Shown here: piece by piece, positions 38,119 through 46,918 of the stretch
Numbering within the stretch: position 1 is the first letter of the stretch
Layout: each line of letters opens with the position of its first letter
NCBI RefSeq assembly: GCF_000732605.1
Contig: NZ_JPME01000012.1
Coordinates: 234,950 to 298,949, forward strand
From: Lacrimispora celerecrescens
GTDB lineage: Bacteria > Bacillota > Clostridia > Lachnospirales > Lachnospiraceae
Length of the DNA stretch: 64,000 nt
Direction: 5' to 3'
Made by a program: the position numbers and the translations under genes
The notes under the pieces: model-generated
What the model saw: only the letters and a program-made list of their open reading frames with translations
The model's database searches: none
Told to the model about the DNA's origin: nothing

Positions 38119-39327
38119 ATGCTGAAAGGAAAAAATATCATTTTAGGAGTAACAGGAAGCATTGCGGCCTATAAGATAGCCGGGCTTGCAAGCATGCTGG
38201 TAAAAAAGGGCTGCAAGGTACATGTCTTAATGTCCCAAAATGCCACGAATTTTATTAATCCCATTACGTTTGAAACATTAACAGGCAATAAATGTCTGGT
38301 GGATACCTTTGACCGCAATTTTCAGTATAACGTGGAGCATGTATCCTTAGCAAAGCTTGCCGACGTTGTATTGATCGCTCCGGCCAGTGCCAATGTGATC
38401 GCAAAGCTGGCTCATGGAATCGCGGATGACATGCTGACAACCACTGTTTTGGCATGCAGATGCAAGAAAATCATTTCTCCTGCCATGAATACCAATATGT
38501 ACGAAAATCCAATTGTTCAGGATAATATAAGAATTTGTGAGTCCTATGACATGGAAGTGATCAAACCTGATTTCGGGTATCTGGCCTGCGGTGATATAGG
38601 GGCAGGAAAGATGCCTGATCCTGAAGTACTGTTTGATTTCATTGAAAAAGAGGTCTGCTTTGAAAAAGACCTGGAAGGAAAGAAAATTCTGGTTACGGCC
38701 GGTCCCACCAGGGAAGCCATTGATCCGGTCCGTTTTATCACCAACCATTCCACAGGGAAAATGGGCTATGCAGTGGCAAAGGCAGCCTCTCTAAGAGGAG
38801 CTGACGTGACGTTAGTGAGCGGAAAAACGGCTGAACCAAAGCCTCGGTTTGTCCATCTCATGGAGGTTGACAGCGCAAAGGAAATGTTTGATGCGGTTAC
38901 GTCGGAAGCGGAATTTAAGGATGCCATTATAAAGGCCGCCGCTGTGGCGGATTACCGTCCAAAGCACGTGGGAACGGAAAAAACAAAGAAAAAAGAGGGA
39001 GAAATGGTTATAGAACTGGAACGGACGGACGATATCCTTAAATGGTTGGGAGAACACCGTAAAAAGGGACAGTTTCTTTGCGGCTTTTCCATGGAAACGC
39101 AAAATATGCTGGAAAATTCAAGAGTAAAGCTAGATAAAAAGAAGATAGACATGATTGTTGCCAATAACTTAAAAGTGGAAGGAGCCGGCTTTGGAACAGA
39201 TACCAACGTAGTTACTATCATAACCAGGGAAAAAGAGCTGCCACTTAATACCATGACAAAAGATGAAGTAGCGCATCGCATTCTGGATGAGATATTTACC
39301 CGTCAGAATGAGGGAAAAAAGGAGTAG
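38119..39327 (+). CDS. coaBC: Bifunctional phosphopantothenoylcysteine decarboxylase/synthase
   Basis: 402 residues. The N-terminal flavoprotein decarboxylase half has GVTGSIAAYK at 10-19, the catalytic His74, PAMNTNMYENP and the Cys of GYLACGDIGAGKMP. The C-terminal synthase half starts at about 187 (KILVTAGPTREAIDPVRFI, NHSTGKMG) and has the CTP-binding core. It makes 4'-phosphopantetheine from 4'-phosphopantothenate and cysteine. Next to coaX, it forms a CoA locus. Confidence 0.96.
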   Translation: MLKGKNIILGVTGSIAAYKIAGLASMLVKKGCKVHVLMSQNATNFINPITFETLTGNKCLVDTFDRNFQYNVEHVSLAKLADVVLIAPASANVIAKLAHGIADDMLTTTVLACRCKKIISPAMNTNMYENPIVQDNIRICESYDMEVIKPDFGYLACGDIGAGKMPDPEVLFDFIEKEVCFEKDLEGKKILVTAGPTREAIDPVRFITNHSTGKMGYAVAKAASLRGADVTLVSGKTAEPKPRFVHLMEVDSAKEMFDAVTSEAEFKDAIIKAAAVADYRPKHVGTEKTKKKEGEMVIELERTDDILKWLGEHRKKGQFLCGFSMETQNMLENSRVKLDKKKIDMIVANNLKVEGAGFGTDTNVVTIITREKELPLNTMTKDEVAHRILDEIFTRQNEGKKE

Positions 39328-39331
39328 TATT

Positions 39332-40147
39332 ATGAGAATTGAGAAAAGACAAATCGTTGTACCAGGGCAGAAGACAGGCCCGGTGTGTTTGACTGGCTAT
39401 TTGCTGGACAGCATAAGTGTTAACCCGGATATCCTTCGCCCTGCTGTTATTGTGCTCCCAGGAGGAGGATACAGCCGGCGGTCGGATCGGGAGAGTGAGC
39501 CTATCGCTTTGCAATTTATGGCCATGGGCTGTCATGCATTTATTTTGGATTACAGCGTGGATCCCAATCGTTTCCCCACTTCCCTAAGGGAACTTGCGGA
39601 AGCGGTGGCTGTCATTCGGCAGCACGGAGCAGAGTGGAAGATTGACACGAATAAAATCATTCCATGCGGTTTTTCTGCCGCCGGACATTTGGCCTGCAGT
39701 CTTGGGGTCTTCTGGGACAGAGATTTTGTGTGGGAAGCCATAAAAAGGACTCCGGATGAGATCCGTCCGGACGGACTGATCTTAAATTATCCTGTGATCA
39801 CAAGCGGGGAATTTAAGCATGCCGGTTCTATGATAAGCCTTTTAGGAGAGAATGCGACAAAGGAGGAGACAGAGGCGGTATCCCTTGAGAACTTTGTGAC
39901 GGAAAAGACCCCAAAAACTTTCCTGTGGCATACGTATACCGATGCTGCGGTGCCTTTAGAAAACAGCCTGCTCCTGGCTGCCGCCATGAGAAGGCATCAA
40001 GTGAATTTTGAGCTTCATGTTTATCCTGCGGGAGTTCATGGTCTGTCTCTGGCCAGCGTGGAAACCGCAGGCTCCAATGAGTCCCTCTTAGAACCTTCCT
40101 GCCAGAGCTGGATTTCCCTTGCAAAAACATGGCTTTCTAATTTTTAA
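39332..40147 (+). CDS. Alpha/beta hydrolase, acetyl esterase-like
   Basis: 271 residues. The oxyanion region VLPGGGYSRRSDRESEP is at about 41-57, the nucleophile Ser115 is in CGFSAAGHLA, and Asp and His are in TYTDAAVPLENS and GVHGLSLA. There is no signal peptide, so it is cytoplasmic. It resembles the esterase/lipase family that removes acetyl groups from sugars (BD-FAE-like); the substrate is unknown. The ATG at 39332 follows AAAGGAG and is 4 bases past the coaBC stop. Confidence 0.83.
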   Translation: MRIEKRQIVVPGQKTGPVCLTGYLLDSISVNPDILRPAVIVLPGGGYSRRSDRESEPIALQFMAMGCHAFILDYSVDPNRFPTSLRELAEAVAVIRQHGAEWKIDTNKIIPCGFSAAGHLACSLGVFWDRDFVWEAIKRTPDEIRPDGLILNYPVITSGEFKHAGSMISLLGENATKEETEAVSLENFVTEKTPKTFLWHTYTDAAVPLENSLLLAAAMRRHQVNFELHVYPAGVHGLSLASVETAGSNESLLEPSCQSWISLAKTWLSNF

Positions 40148-40163
40148 TATGGAAGAGAGAATC

Positions 40164-40192
40164 TTGACTTATGGTTAGAATCATACTACAAT
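40164..40192 (+). promoter_or_regulatory. Promoter of prfC
   Basis: TTGACT at 40164-40169, a 17-base spacer and TACAAT at 40187-40192, about 40 bases before the GTG start. Confidence 0.7.
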
Positions 40193-40231
40193 AGACGAGA
40201 TCTAGACGTAAATTTTGGAGGAACTATTTTT

Positions 40232-41821
40232 GTGAATATAGCGGAAGAAATTAAAAAGAGAAGAACATTTGCCATCATTTCCCATCCGGATGCGGGAAAG
40301 ACTACCTTGACGGAGAAATTTCTGCTTTACGGAGGAGCCATTAATCTGGCCGGAACCGTAAAAGGAAGAAAGGGCGCCAAGCATGCCGTTTCCGACTGGA
40401 TGGAGATTGAAAAGGAGAGAGGTATTTCCGTCACCTCCTCTGTGTTACAGTTTAATTACGACGGATTCTGCATCAACATTCTGGACACACCAGGCCACCA
40501 GGATTTCTCTGAGGATACCTACCGTACCCTTATGGCGGCCGATTCCGCTGTCATGGTCATTGACGGTTCCAAAGGTGTGGAGGCCCAGACCATCAAGCTG
40601 TTTAAAGTCTGCGTTATGCGTCATATCCCCATTTTTACATTTGTGAATAAGATGGACCGGGAAGCAAGAGACCCCTTTGAACTGATGGATGAGATCGAAG
40701 AGGTGCTTGGGATCCGGACCTGTCCGGTTAACTGGCCCATAGGCTGCGGAAGAGAGTTTAAAGGGGTATATGACCGCTTTAAAGAAACCATAACCACATT
40801 CCGGGCGACTACCAACGGCCAGAAGGAAGTGGAAGCTACGGAAGTCCAGTTGGGAGATGCCCAGGTGGATGCAATGATCGGAGAAAGCTATCATAAACAG
40901 CTTATGGAGGATATCGAGCTGCTTGACGGTGCCAGCGATGAGCTGGATATGGACCGTGTCGGAAGGGGAGACTTATCTCCCGTATTTTTCGGTTCTGCTC
41001 TTACGAACTTTGGTGTGGAGACATTTTTGCAGCATTTCCTTCAGATGACAACCTCGCCTCTGCCAAGGCTGACGACAACAGGAGTTGTGGATCCCTTTGA
41101 AGAGGAATTTTCCGCTTTTGTATTCAAAATACAGGCCAATATGAATAAGGCTCACAGAGACCGTGTTGCATTCATGCGGATCGTCTCCGGCAAGTTTGAC
41201 GCGGGCATGGAAGTAAACCATGTGCAGGGCAACAAAAAAATGCGTTTGTCCCAGCCGCAGCAGATTATGGCCCAGGACAGAAAGATCGTGGAAGAGGCCT
41301 ATGCAGGTGATATTATCGGAGTCTTTGATCCGGGCATTTTTTCCATTGGAGATACTCTTTGCAAATCCAATGAAAAATTTGAATATGAGGGTATTCCCAC
41401 CTTTGCACCAGAGCATTTTGCAAGAGTGCGGCAGATGGATACCATGAAAAGAAAGCAGTTTATTAAGGGCGTAAACCAGATCGCACAGGAAGGTGCCATT
41501 CAGATCTTCCAGGAGTTTAATACCGGAATGGAAGAGATCATCGTAGGAGTTGTGGGTGAGCTGCAGTTTGAGGTATTGACCTACCGTCTGGAAAATGAGT
41601 ACAATGTGGAAGTCAGACTTGAGAAGCTTCCATATGAATATATCCGCTGGATCGTGAACAAAGAAGAACTTGATGTAGCAAAGATTCAGGGTACGTCCGA
41701 TATGAAGCGGATCAAGGATTTAAAGGACAATCCTCTTCTCTTATTTGTAAACAGCTGGAGCGTTGGCATGGTACTAGACCGTAATCCGGGACTGAAGCTT
41801 TCTGAATTCGGTCACAACTAA
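40232..41821 (+). CDS. prfC: Peptide chain release factor 3
   Basis: 529 residues, normal length. G1 HPDAGKTT is at 18-25, the switch region is VTSSVLQF, G3 DTPGHQDF and G4 NKMDRE. This translational GTPase removes RF1/RF2 from the ribosome after termination. The GTG start has GGAGG 9 bases upstream. RF3 is not universal in Firmicutes but is common in this lineage. Confidence 0.95.
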   Translation: MNIAEEIKKRRTFAIISHPDAGKTTLTEKFLLYGGAINLAGTVKGRKGAKHAVSDWMEIEKERGISVTSSVLQFNYDGFCINILDTPGHQDFSEDTYRTLMAADSAVMVIDGSKGVEAQTIKLFKVCVMRHIPIFTFVNKMDREARDPFELMDEIEEVLGIRTCPVNWPIGCGREFKGVYDRFKETITTFRATTNGQKEVEATEVQLGDAQVDAMIGESYHKQLMEDIELLDGASDELDMDRVGRGDLSPVFFGSALTNFGVETFLQHFLQMTTSPLPRLTTTGVVDPFEEEFSAFVFKIQANMNKAHRDRVAFMRIVSGKFDAGMEVNHVQGNKKMRLSQPQQIMAQDRKIVEEAYAGDIIGVFDPGIFSIGDTLCKSNEKFEYEGIPTFAPEHFARVRQMDTMKRKQFIKGVNQIAQEGAIQIFQEFNTGMEEIIVGVVGELQFEVLTYRLENEYNVEVRLEKLPYEYIRWIVNKEELDVAKIQGTSDMKRIKDLKDNPLLLFVNSWSVGMVLDRNPGLKLSEFGHN

Positions 41822-41913
41822 GTAAAACACGTTTTGCATATTGCTTGCAAAAATGAGATGACAGAAAGCCGGTAACGGTTTAATTAGAATAAAAAATAAG
41901 GAGGCAGCAGACA

Positions 41914-42366
41914 ATGAGTAAGATTGATGAAGTAAGAGCAGCAATGGTAGAGGCGATGAAGGCAAAGGACAAACCGCGAAAAGATGCCTTATCCATGCTT
42001 CTTTCTGCTCTTAAGAATTTTGAAATCGATAAGAAGGACCATACCCCAATTACGGAAGATGAGGCCAATACAATTGTAAAGAAGGAAATCAAGCAGAATC
42101 AGGAAACTCATGATCTTGCGCCGGAAGACAGGACGGATATCAGGGAAGAAGCAGCGTACCGTATTACCGTTTATAAGGAATTTGCGCCGGAGGATATGGG
42201 AGAGGAGCAGATTAAGGAGATTATTGAGTCTGTTCTTGAGGAACTTGGAATTGAAACTCCCACAGGAGCAGATAAAGGAAAAATTATGAAGGTCCTGATG
42301 CCCAAGGTAAAGGGAAAGGCAGACGGCAAGGCGGTAAATGAAGTACTAGCATCTATGATGAAATAA
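41914..42366 (+). CDS. GatB/YqeY domain protein
   Basis: 150 residues made wholly of the YqeY helical domain (MVEAMKAKDKPRKDALSMLLSALKNFEI, LMPKVKGKADGKAVNEVL). The same domain is the tRNA-binding tail of GatB. The function of the stand-alone form is unsettled. AAGGAGG precedes the ATG by 11 bases. It is followed by the dipeptidase gene. Confidence 0.93.
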   Translation: MSKIDEVRAAMVEAMKAKDKPRKDALSMLLSALKNFEIDKKDHTPITEDEANTIVKKEIKQNQETHDLAPEDRTDIREEAAYRITVYKEFAPEDMGEEQIKEIIESVLEELGIETPTGADKGKIMKVLMPKVKGKADGKAVNEVLASMMK

Positions 42367-42385
42367 GAAAAAAGGGGTGTGGATC

Positions 42386-43789
42386 ATGTATAGGAAAGAA
42401 ATAGAAGAATATATAGAGTCACATAAACAGGAAATGATAGAAGACATCTGTACGCTGTGCCGCATTAACAGTGAAAAGATGCCATACCGGGAAGGGATGC
42501 CTTACGGACCGGGTGCGTTTGAAGCTTTGAACGAAGCACTGGATCTTGCAGAGTCCTACGGTTTTTCCATCACCAATTATGATAATTATGTTGGAACGGC
42601 AGATTTAAACGATAAGGAGCATCAGCTTGATATCCTGGCCCATCTTGATGTGGTGCCGGCAGGTGAAGGCTGGAAGGAAACGGAGCCTTTTGAGCCGGTA
42701 GTAAAAGGAGATAAATTGTTCGGCAGAGGAACAGCGGATGATAAGGGTCCGGCTGTCGCAGCTCTTTATGCCATGAGAGCGGTGAAAGAGCTGAATATTC
42801 CTCTTGAGAAAAATGTGCGTCTGATCCTTGGAACTGACGAAGAGTGCGGAAGCTCAGATATCGCTCATTATTATTCCATAGAAAAAGAAGCACCAATGAC
42901 ATTTTCTCCTGACGGCTCCTTCCCGGTTGTGAACACGGAAAAGGGTGGTTTAAATGGCCATTTCACCGCAGAATGGACAGCTTCTGATTTGCTTCCCAAA
43001 CTGGTGAGCATAGATGCCGGAACCAAAGTAAACGTTGTTCCTGGAAAGGCCAATGCAGTTGTGAAGGGCCTTGATGCAAAAACCCTTGAACATGCAGCGG
43101 CAGAGTGTGAAAAAAGGACGGGAATCCGTTTTGAACTGAAGCTGGATGAAGACACAGCAGTCATAACTGCAATCGGTGAAAGCGCTCATGCCTCTCTTCC
43201 CGAGGAGGGAAATAACGCATTGACCGGGCTTCTTTCCTTCTTAACCGAACTTCCTCTGGCAGAATGTGAGCAGATGACCATGATCCGCCGCCTTTTAGAA
43301 CTGATCCCTCACGGGGATACGAAGGGAGAAGCTCTTGGGATCGCAATGGAAGATGAGCTTTCCGGCAGCTTAACTCTGGCGTTCAGCTTATTAAAGGTAA
43401 CAGAATCCGGTATTGAGGGAACCTTTGACAGCCGGTGTCCGGTCTGTGCGACTGAGGAGAATGTCCTTCAAGTGGTAAGAAGAAACATGGCTGAAAAGGG
43501 CTTTACCCTTCATAATGATTCCATGAAGCCGCCTCACCATGTGGATGGAAATTCGGAGTTTGTAAAGACTCTGTTAAATGCTTATGAAAGCTATACAGGC
43601 CGCAAAGGAGAGTGCGTATCCATGGGCGGCGGTACCTATGTCCATGAATTAAAGAACGGTGTTGCCTTCGGAGCTTCCATGCCGGGGACAGATAACCGGA
43701 TGCATGGGGCAGATGAGTATGCAGTCATTGAAGAACTGATTGTAAGCGCAAAGATATTCGCGCAGGTGATTGTAGACTTATGTTCATAA
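42386..43789 (+). CDS. Sapep/PepV-family dipeptidase (M20 metallopeptidase)
   Basis: 467 residues. Zinc-site motifs include LAHLDVVPAGEGW, RGTADDKGPAVAALYAM and GTDEECGSSDI; a large lid domain lies in the middle and MPGTDNRMHGADEY near the end supplies the last ligand. It hydrolyses short peptides in the cytoplasm. AAAGGGG lies 8 bases before the ATG at 42386, which is better than the GTG at 42377. The metNIQ leader follows. Confidence 0.93.
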   Translation: MYRKEIEEYIESHKQEMIEDICTLCRINSEKMPYREGMPYGPGAFEALNEALDLAESYGFSITNYDNYVGTADLNDKEHQLDILAHLDVVPAGEGWKETEPFEPVVKGDKLFGRGTADDKGPAVAALYAMRAVKELNIPLEKNVRLILGTDEECGSSDIAHYYSIEKEAPMTFSPDGSFPVVNTEKGGLNGHFTAEWTASDLLPKLVSIDAGTKVNVVPGKANAVVKGLDAKTLEHAAAECEKRTGIRFELKLDEDTAVITAIGESAHASLPEEGNNALTGLLSFLTELPLAECEQMTMIRRLLELIPHGDTKGEALGIAMEDELSGSLTLAFSLLKVTESGIEGTFDSRCPVCATEENVLQVVRRNMAEKGFTLHNDSMKPPHHVDGNSEFVKTLLNAYESYTGRKGECVSMGGGTYVHELKNGVAFGASMPGTDNRMHGADEYAVIEELIVSAKIFAQVIVDLCS

Positions 43790-43823
43790 AATTAGGTTTT
43801 TGTTTTAAATTTTAAAATAAGTA

Positions 43824-43852
43824 TTGACAAAAATAAGAAGAGAGCGTAAAAT
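43824..43852 (+). promoter_or_regulatory. Promoter of the metNIQ leader
   Basis: TTGACA at 43824-43829, a 17-base spacer and TAAAAT at 43847-43852, one base from consensus. A 7-bp hairpin, ATTCCTA (43868-43874) with TAGGAAT (43884-43890), lies at the start of the transcript, just before the leader's ribosome binding site. Confidence 0.85.
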
Positions 43853-43910
43853 ACGCCTCATAAAGTAATTCCTAGTTTGCCTATAGGAATCAGTGGGAGG
43901 AGTAGCTGCC

Positions 43911-44006
43911 ATGAACCAGTGGAGAGCCATGCAGATGAATATGAACATGATGAACGGCATGTGTATGATGATGTGTCGTGTATCAGAGTGCATAAAAATA
44001 CGATAA
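43911..44006 (+). CDS. Methionine-rich leader peptide upstream of metNIQ
   Basis: A 31-codon frame from ATG 43911 to TAA 44004-44006, preceded by GGGAGGAG at 43895-43902 with an 8-base gap. Ten of 31 codons are Met (1, 7, 9, 11, 13, 14, 17, 19, 20, 21) and three are Cys (18, 22, 27). The densest run is codons 17-22, Met-Cys-Met-Met-Met-Cys. An intrinsic terminator follows 60 bases after its stop and the methionine importer genes after that. The arrangement is the classical one for attenuation by ribosome stalling on scarce charged tRNA, here tRNA-Met, possibly also tRNA-Cys. The peptide itself probably has no other role. No S-box or T-box was seen in this leader. Confidence 0.78.
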   Translation: MNQWRAMQMNMNMMNGMCMMMCRVSECIKIR

Positions 44007-44065
44007 TCGTTTCATTTGTATGGATTGTGATTAATTCGCTGAGAGCAGCAATACGCGGAAAATTT

Positions 44066-44103
44066 AAAGGTCGCAAGTCTGTGCAGGGCTTGCGGCCTTT
44101 TTG
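44066..44103 (+). terminator. Attenuator terminator in the metNIQ leader
   Basis: AAAGGTCGCAAG (44066-44077) pairs with CTTGCGGCCTTT (44089-44100), 12 bp with one G-U pair and an 11-base loop, ending in TTTTT. It lies between the Met-rich leader ORF and metN, so it must be bypassed to express the transporter. A weak competing pairing is TTGTGATT (44025-44032) with GGTCGCAA (44069-44076), five Watson-Crick and three G-U pairs. Confidence 0.88.
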
Positions 44104-44112
44104 TATCTTAAA

Positions 44113-44173
44113 GAAACAACTTACGGTTATCCCATTATGCCCACGAAGTTGGGCGGGAATAAAGAAAGGAAAT
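44113..44173 (+). repeat. Dispersed 5'-UTR hairpin repeat, copy 6 (before metN)
   Basis: ACTTACGGTTATCCCATTAT, then GCCCACGAAGTTGGGC with a GCCCA/TGGGC stem, then GGGAATAAAGAAAGGAAA. It follows the attenuator directly and ends 6 bases before the metN ATG; its tail supplies the purine-rich ribosome binding site. Confidence 0.75.
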
Positions 44174-44179
44174 GGACAA

Positions 44180-45202
44180 ATGCAGTCAGCAGAACCTATT
44201 ATTCAGCTGGTGGGACTGGGAAAAGAGTTTCGTACCGCCAATGGCCCGATTAAGGCCTTAGACGATATCAACCTGTCCATAGAACAGGGAGAGATATTTG
44301 GAATTATCGGCTTAAGCGGAGCCGGAAAAAGTACTTTGGTCCGCTGTATCAATTATCTGGAAGTACCTACATCAGGAGATGTACTTTTTGAAAACAAGAG
44401 TCTGGCATCCATGCGGCCGCGGGAACAGAGGCTGGCCAGACAGTCCATGGGCATGATTTTTCAGCAGTTCAACTTACTGGCTCAAAGGAATGTTTTACAG
44501 AATGTATGCTTTCCGTTAGAAATCGCCAATGCGCCCAAGAAAGATGGAATAAAGAGGGCCATGGAGCTTTTGGAAATCGTGGGTCTTAAGGACCGGGCCA
44601 AGGCTTATCCGGCTCAGCTGTCAGGAGGACAGAAGCAAAGGGTCGCCATAGCAAGAGCCCTGGCAACCAATCCAAAGGTTCTCCTTTGCGATGAGGCTAC
44701 AAGTGCTTTGGATCCAAATACCACAAAGTCCATACTTGGGCTTTTAAAAGATATTAACAAGTCCATGGGGGTTACTGTAGTTGTCATCACCCATGAGATG
44801 TCGGTAATAGAAGCGATCTGTGACCGGGTTGCGATTATTGACCAGAGCCACATTGCAGAAGTGGGAAGCGTAAAGGAAATATTCTCTGAGCCAAAGTCAA
44901 AGATTGGCAGACAGCTCATATTAGGAGATGCAGCAGAACAAGTCAGCCGTTTCGGCGGCTCCAAAAGAGTCCGGATTTCCTTTGACGGACGGTCTTCTTT
45001 TGAACCGGTTCTCGCCAATATGATATTAACCTGTAAAGTACCGGTAAATATTATGCATGCCGAGACCAGGGATATTAACGGAACTGCTATGGGACAGATG
45101 GTTATCCAACTTCCGGATAATGAGGTGGACCAGAACCGAGTGCTAAGTTATTTAAAAACAGCAGGGATTACACATGAGGAGGTGAAGAAACATGACCTTT
45201 GA
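44180..45202 (+). CDS. metN: Methionine ABC transporter ATP-binding protein
   Basis: 340 residues. Walker A GLSGAGKST is at 44-52, followed by the signature LSGGQKQR and Walker B VLLCDEATSALD. The C-terminal NIL domain at about 262-340 binds methionine and gives trans-inhibition when internal methionine is high. The ATG at 44180 was chosen on family length; a continuous in-frame extension back to 43877 runs through leader and terminator and is rejected. The preceding Met-rich leader adds a second, transcriptional level of control. Confidence 0.95.
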   Translation: MQSAEPIIQLVGLGKEFRTANGPIKALDDINLSIEQGEIFGIIGLSGAGKSTLVRCINYLEVPTSGDVLFENKSLASMRPREQRLARQSMGMIFQQFNLLAQRNVLQNVCFPLEIANAPKKDGIKRAMELLEIVGLKDRAKAYPAQLSGGQKQRVAIARALATNPKVLLCDEATSALDPNTTKSILGLLKDINKSMGVTVVVITHEMSVIEAICDRVAIIDQSHIAEVGSVKEIFSEPKSKIGRQLILGDAAEQVSRFGGSKRVRISFDGRSSFEPVLANMILTCKVPVNIMHAETRDINGTAMGQMVIQLPDNEVDQNRVLSYLKTAGITHEEVKKHDL

Positions 45203-45857
45203 TGCGACAACGATTCAAATGCTTATTACCGGTATAGGAGAGTCTTTGTTTATGACGCTGACATCTTCCGTATTTTCTTATCTTATCGGTATCCCTCTGG
45301 GTATCATACTAATTGTTACAGATAAGGATGGGATTCATCCAATCCCCTGGCTCCAGCAGGTATTGGGACTTGTTATCAATCTGTTTCGCTCCATACCCTT
45401 TATTATTTTGCTTATCATGGTAATACCCGTTACAAAAATGATTGTTGGAACACTTTTGGGACCCAAGGCCGTGATTCCGCCTTTAGTAATAGCAGCTGCC
45501 CCATATGTTGCCAGAGTGGTGGAATCTTCTTTTAAAGAAGTAGACAGTGGTGTGGTAGAAGCGGCGAAATCTATGGGTGCTTCTACGTTTCAAATTATTT
45601 GTAAGGTTCTCCTTCCGGAGGCAAAGCCTTCCCTCCTGGTAGGAGCAGCACTTTCCGTAACAACCATATTATCCTATTCCGCTATGGCCGGGTTTGTAGG
45701 CGGCGGCGGTCTTGGTGATATAGCGATTCGATATGGATATTACCGTTATCAGACACAGATGATGTTTGTAACAGTCGCGATTCTTGTGATTATCGTCCAG
45801 ATCATTCAGGAAACCGGAATGAGATTATCCAAAAAGAGCGACAAACGGGTTAAATAG
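45192..45857 (+). CDS. metI: Methionine ABC transporter permease
   Basis: 221 residues with five membrane segments and the EAA-type loop VDSGVVEAAKSMGASTFQIICKVLLPEA. The RSIPFIILLIMVIPVTK region is typical of MetI. It overlaps metN by 11 bases. Confidence 0.95.
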   Translation: MTFDATTIQMLITGIGESLFMTLTSSVFSYLIGIPLGIILIVTDKDGIHPIPWLQQVLGLVINLFRSIPFIILLIMVIPVTKMIVGTLLGPKAVIPPLVIAAAPYVARVVESSFKEVDSGVVEAAKSMGASTFQIICKVLLPEAKPSLLVGAALSVTTILSYSAMAGFVGGGGLGDIAIRYGYYRYQTQMMFVTVAILVIIVQIIQETGMRLSKKSDKRVK

Positions 45858-45903
45858 TAACTGCCTCAGGCGTTACCATAAAAAATTTCAAGGAGGAACA
45901 ATT

Positions 45904-46794
45904 ATGAAAAAGTCACTTTATGTATTTTCAGCTGCATTGGTTGCAGCAGCAGCGTTAACTGCATGCTCAGGAAGTAAGGAAGCACCCGCAACAACTGCAG
46001 CAACACAAGCAGCATCAGGGGAAACAAAAGCAGAAGAAACAACAGCAGCAGAAACAACCGGCCAGCTGGAGAAGATCGTTGTAGGAGCAACTCCAGCCCC
46101 TCATGCAGAGATTTTAAATGCTGCAAAAGATATTTTAAAAGAAAAAGGTTATGAACTCGTAGTAAAGGAATATACGGATTATGTGCAGCCAAACATGGCT
46201 CTTGAATCCGGAGACTTAGATGCCAACTACTTCCAGCACAAGCCATACCTGGATCAGTTCAATGAGCAAAAAGGAACCGACCTTGTAAGTGCGGCAGCCA
46301 TTCATTATGAGCCATTTGGCATCTATGCAGGAAAGACAGATTCTATTGATAAGCTTCCGGACGGAGCCCAGATCGCAGTTCCAAATGACGTTTCCAATGA
46401 GGCAAGAGCGCTTCTTTTACTGGCAGACCAGGGACTGATCGGATTAAAGGAAGGTGTTGAACTGGATGCTACCAAGAATGATATTGTAAAGAACGATAAG
46501 AACTTTAAAATCGTTGAAGTAGAAGCAGCTCAGCTTCCCCGTTCCTTAGGCGATGTGGATGTGGCTGTTATCAATGGAAACTACGCCATTGAAGCAGGTT
46601 TAAAGGTATCCGATGCTCTGGCTGTGGAGGACGCAAAGTCTGTGGCAGCAACCCTTTACAGTAATATTATTGCGGTTCGCGCTGGTGAGGAAAGCAGCGA
46701 GAAGACCAAAGCTCTTGTTGAAGCTTTAACAAGCGATACTGTTAAAAAGTTTATCGAAGACACCTATGAAGGCGCAGTAGTTCCTTCTTTCTAA
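45904..46794 (+). CDS. metQ: Methionine-binding lipoprotein (NlpA/MetQ family)
   Basis: 296 residues. The lipobox is LTAC with Cys21; a low-complexity Ala/Thr/Glu linker follows to about residue 55. The NLPA fold has VGATPAPHAEIL, YVQPNMALESGDLDANYFQH and VAVINGNYAIEAG. It captures D/L-methionine outside the cell for MetNI. CAAGGAGG precedes the ATG. The operon ends at a 13-bp terminator. Confidence 0.95.
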   Translation: MKKSLYVFSAALVAAAALTACSGSKEAPATTAATQAASGETKAEETTAAETTGQLEKIVVGATPAPHAEILNAAKDILKEKGYELVVKEYTDYVQPNMALESGDLDANYFQHKPYLDQFNEQKGTDLVSAAAIHYEPFGIYAGKTDSIDKLPDGAQIAVPNDVSNEARALLLLADQGLIGLKEGVELDATKNDIVKNDKNFKIVEVEAAQLPRSLGDVDVAVINGNYAIEAGLKVSDALAVEDAKSVAATLYSNIIAVRAGEESSEKTKALVEALTSDTVKKFIEDTYEGAVVPSF

Positions 46795-46823
46795 ACAGGG
46801 AATTCCTTAAGAAATAAATAAAG

Positions 46824-46868
46824 GGCCGTTATGGAATGCTTTACGCATCTTCCATAACGGCCTTTTTG
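46824..46868 (+). terminator. Intrinsic terminator of the met operon
   Basis: GGCCGTTATGGAA (46824-46836) pairs perfectly with its complement at 46850-46862, followed by TTTTT. Confidence 0.93.
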
Positions 46869-46918
46869 TCGGATATCTAATGTATGGCTACGCCTGACCG
46901 GGCTTTTTGCGGCATCAT

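Noticed and set aside
43877..44179. In-frame N-terminal extension of MetN of 101 residues
   Set aside because: It reads through the leader ORF and terminator, is not MetN-like, and MetN has normal length from 44180.
43790..44180. S-box (SAM) or T-box riboswitch ahead of metNIQ
   Set aside because: Neither the S-box core nor a GGTGGNACCGCG T-box sequence is present; the Met-rich leader and terminator explain the region better.
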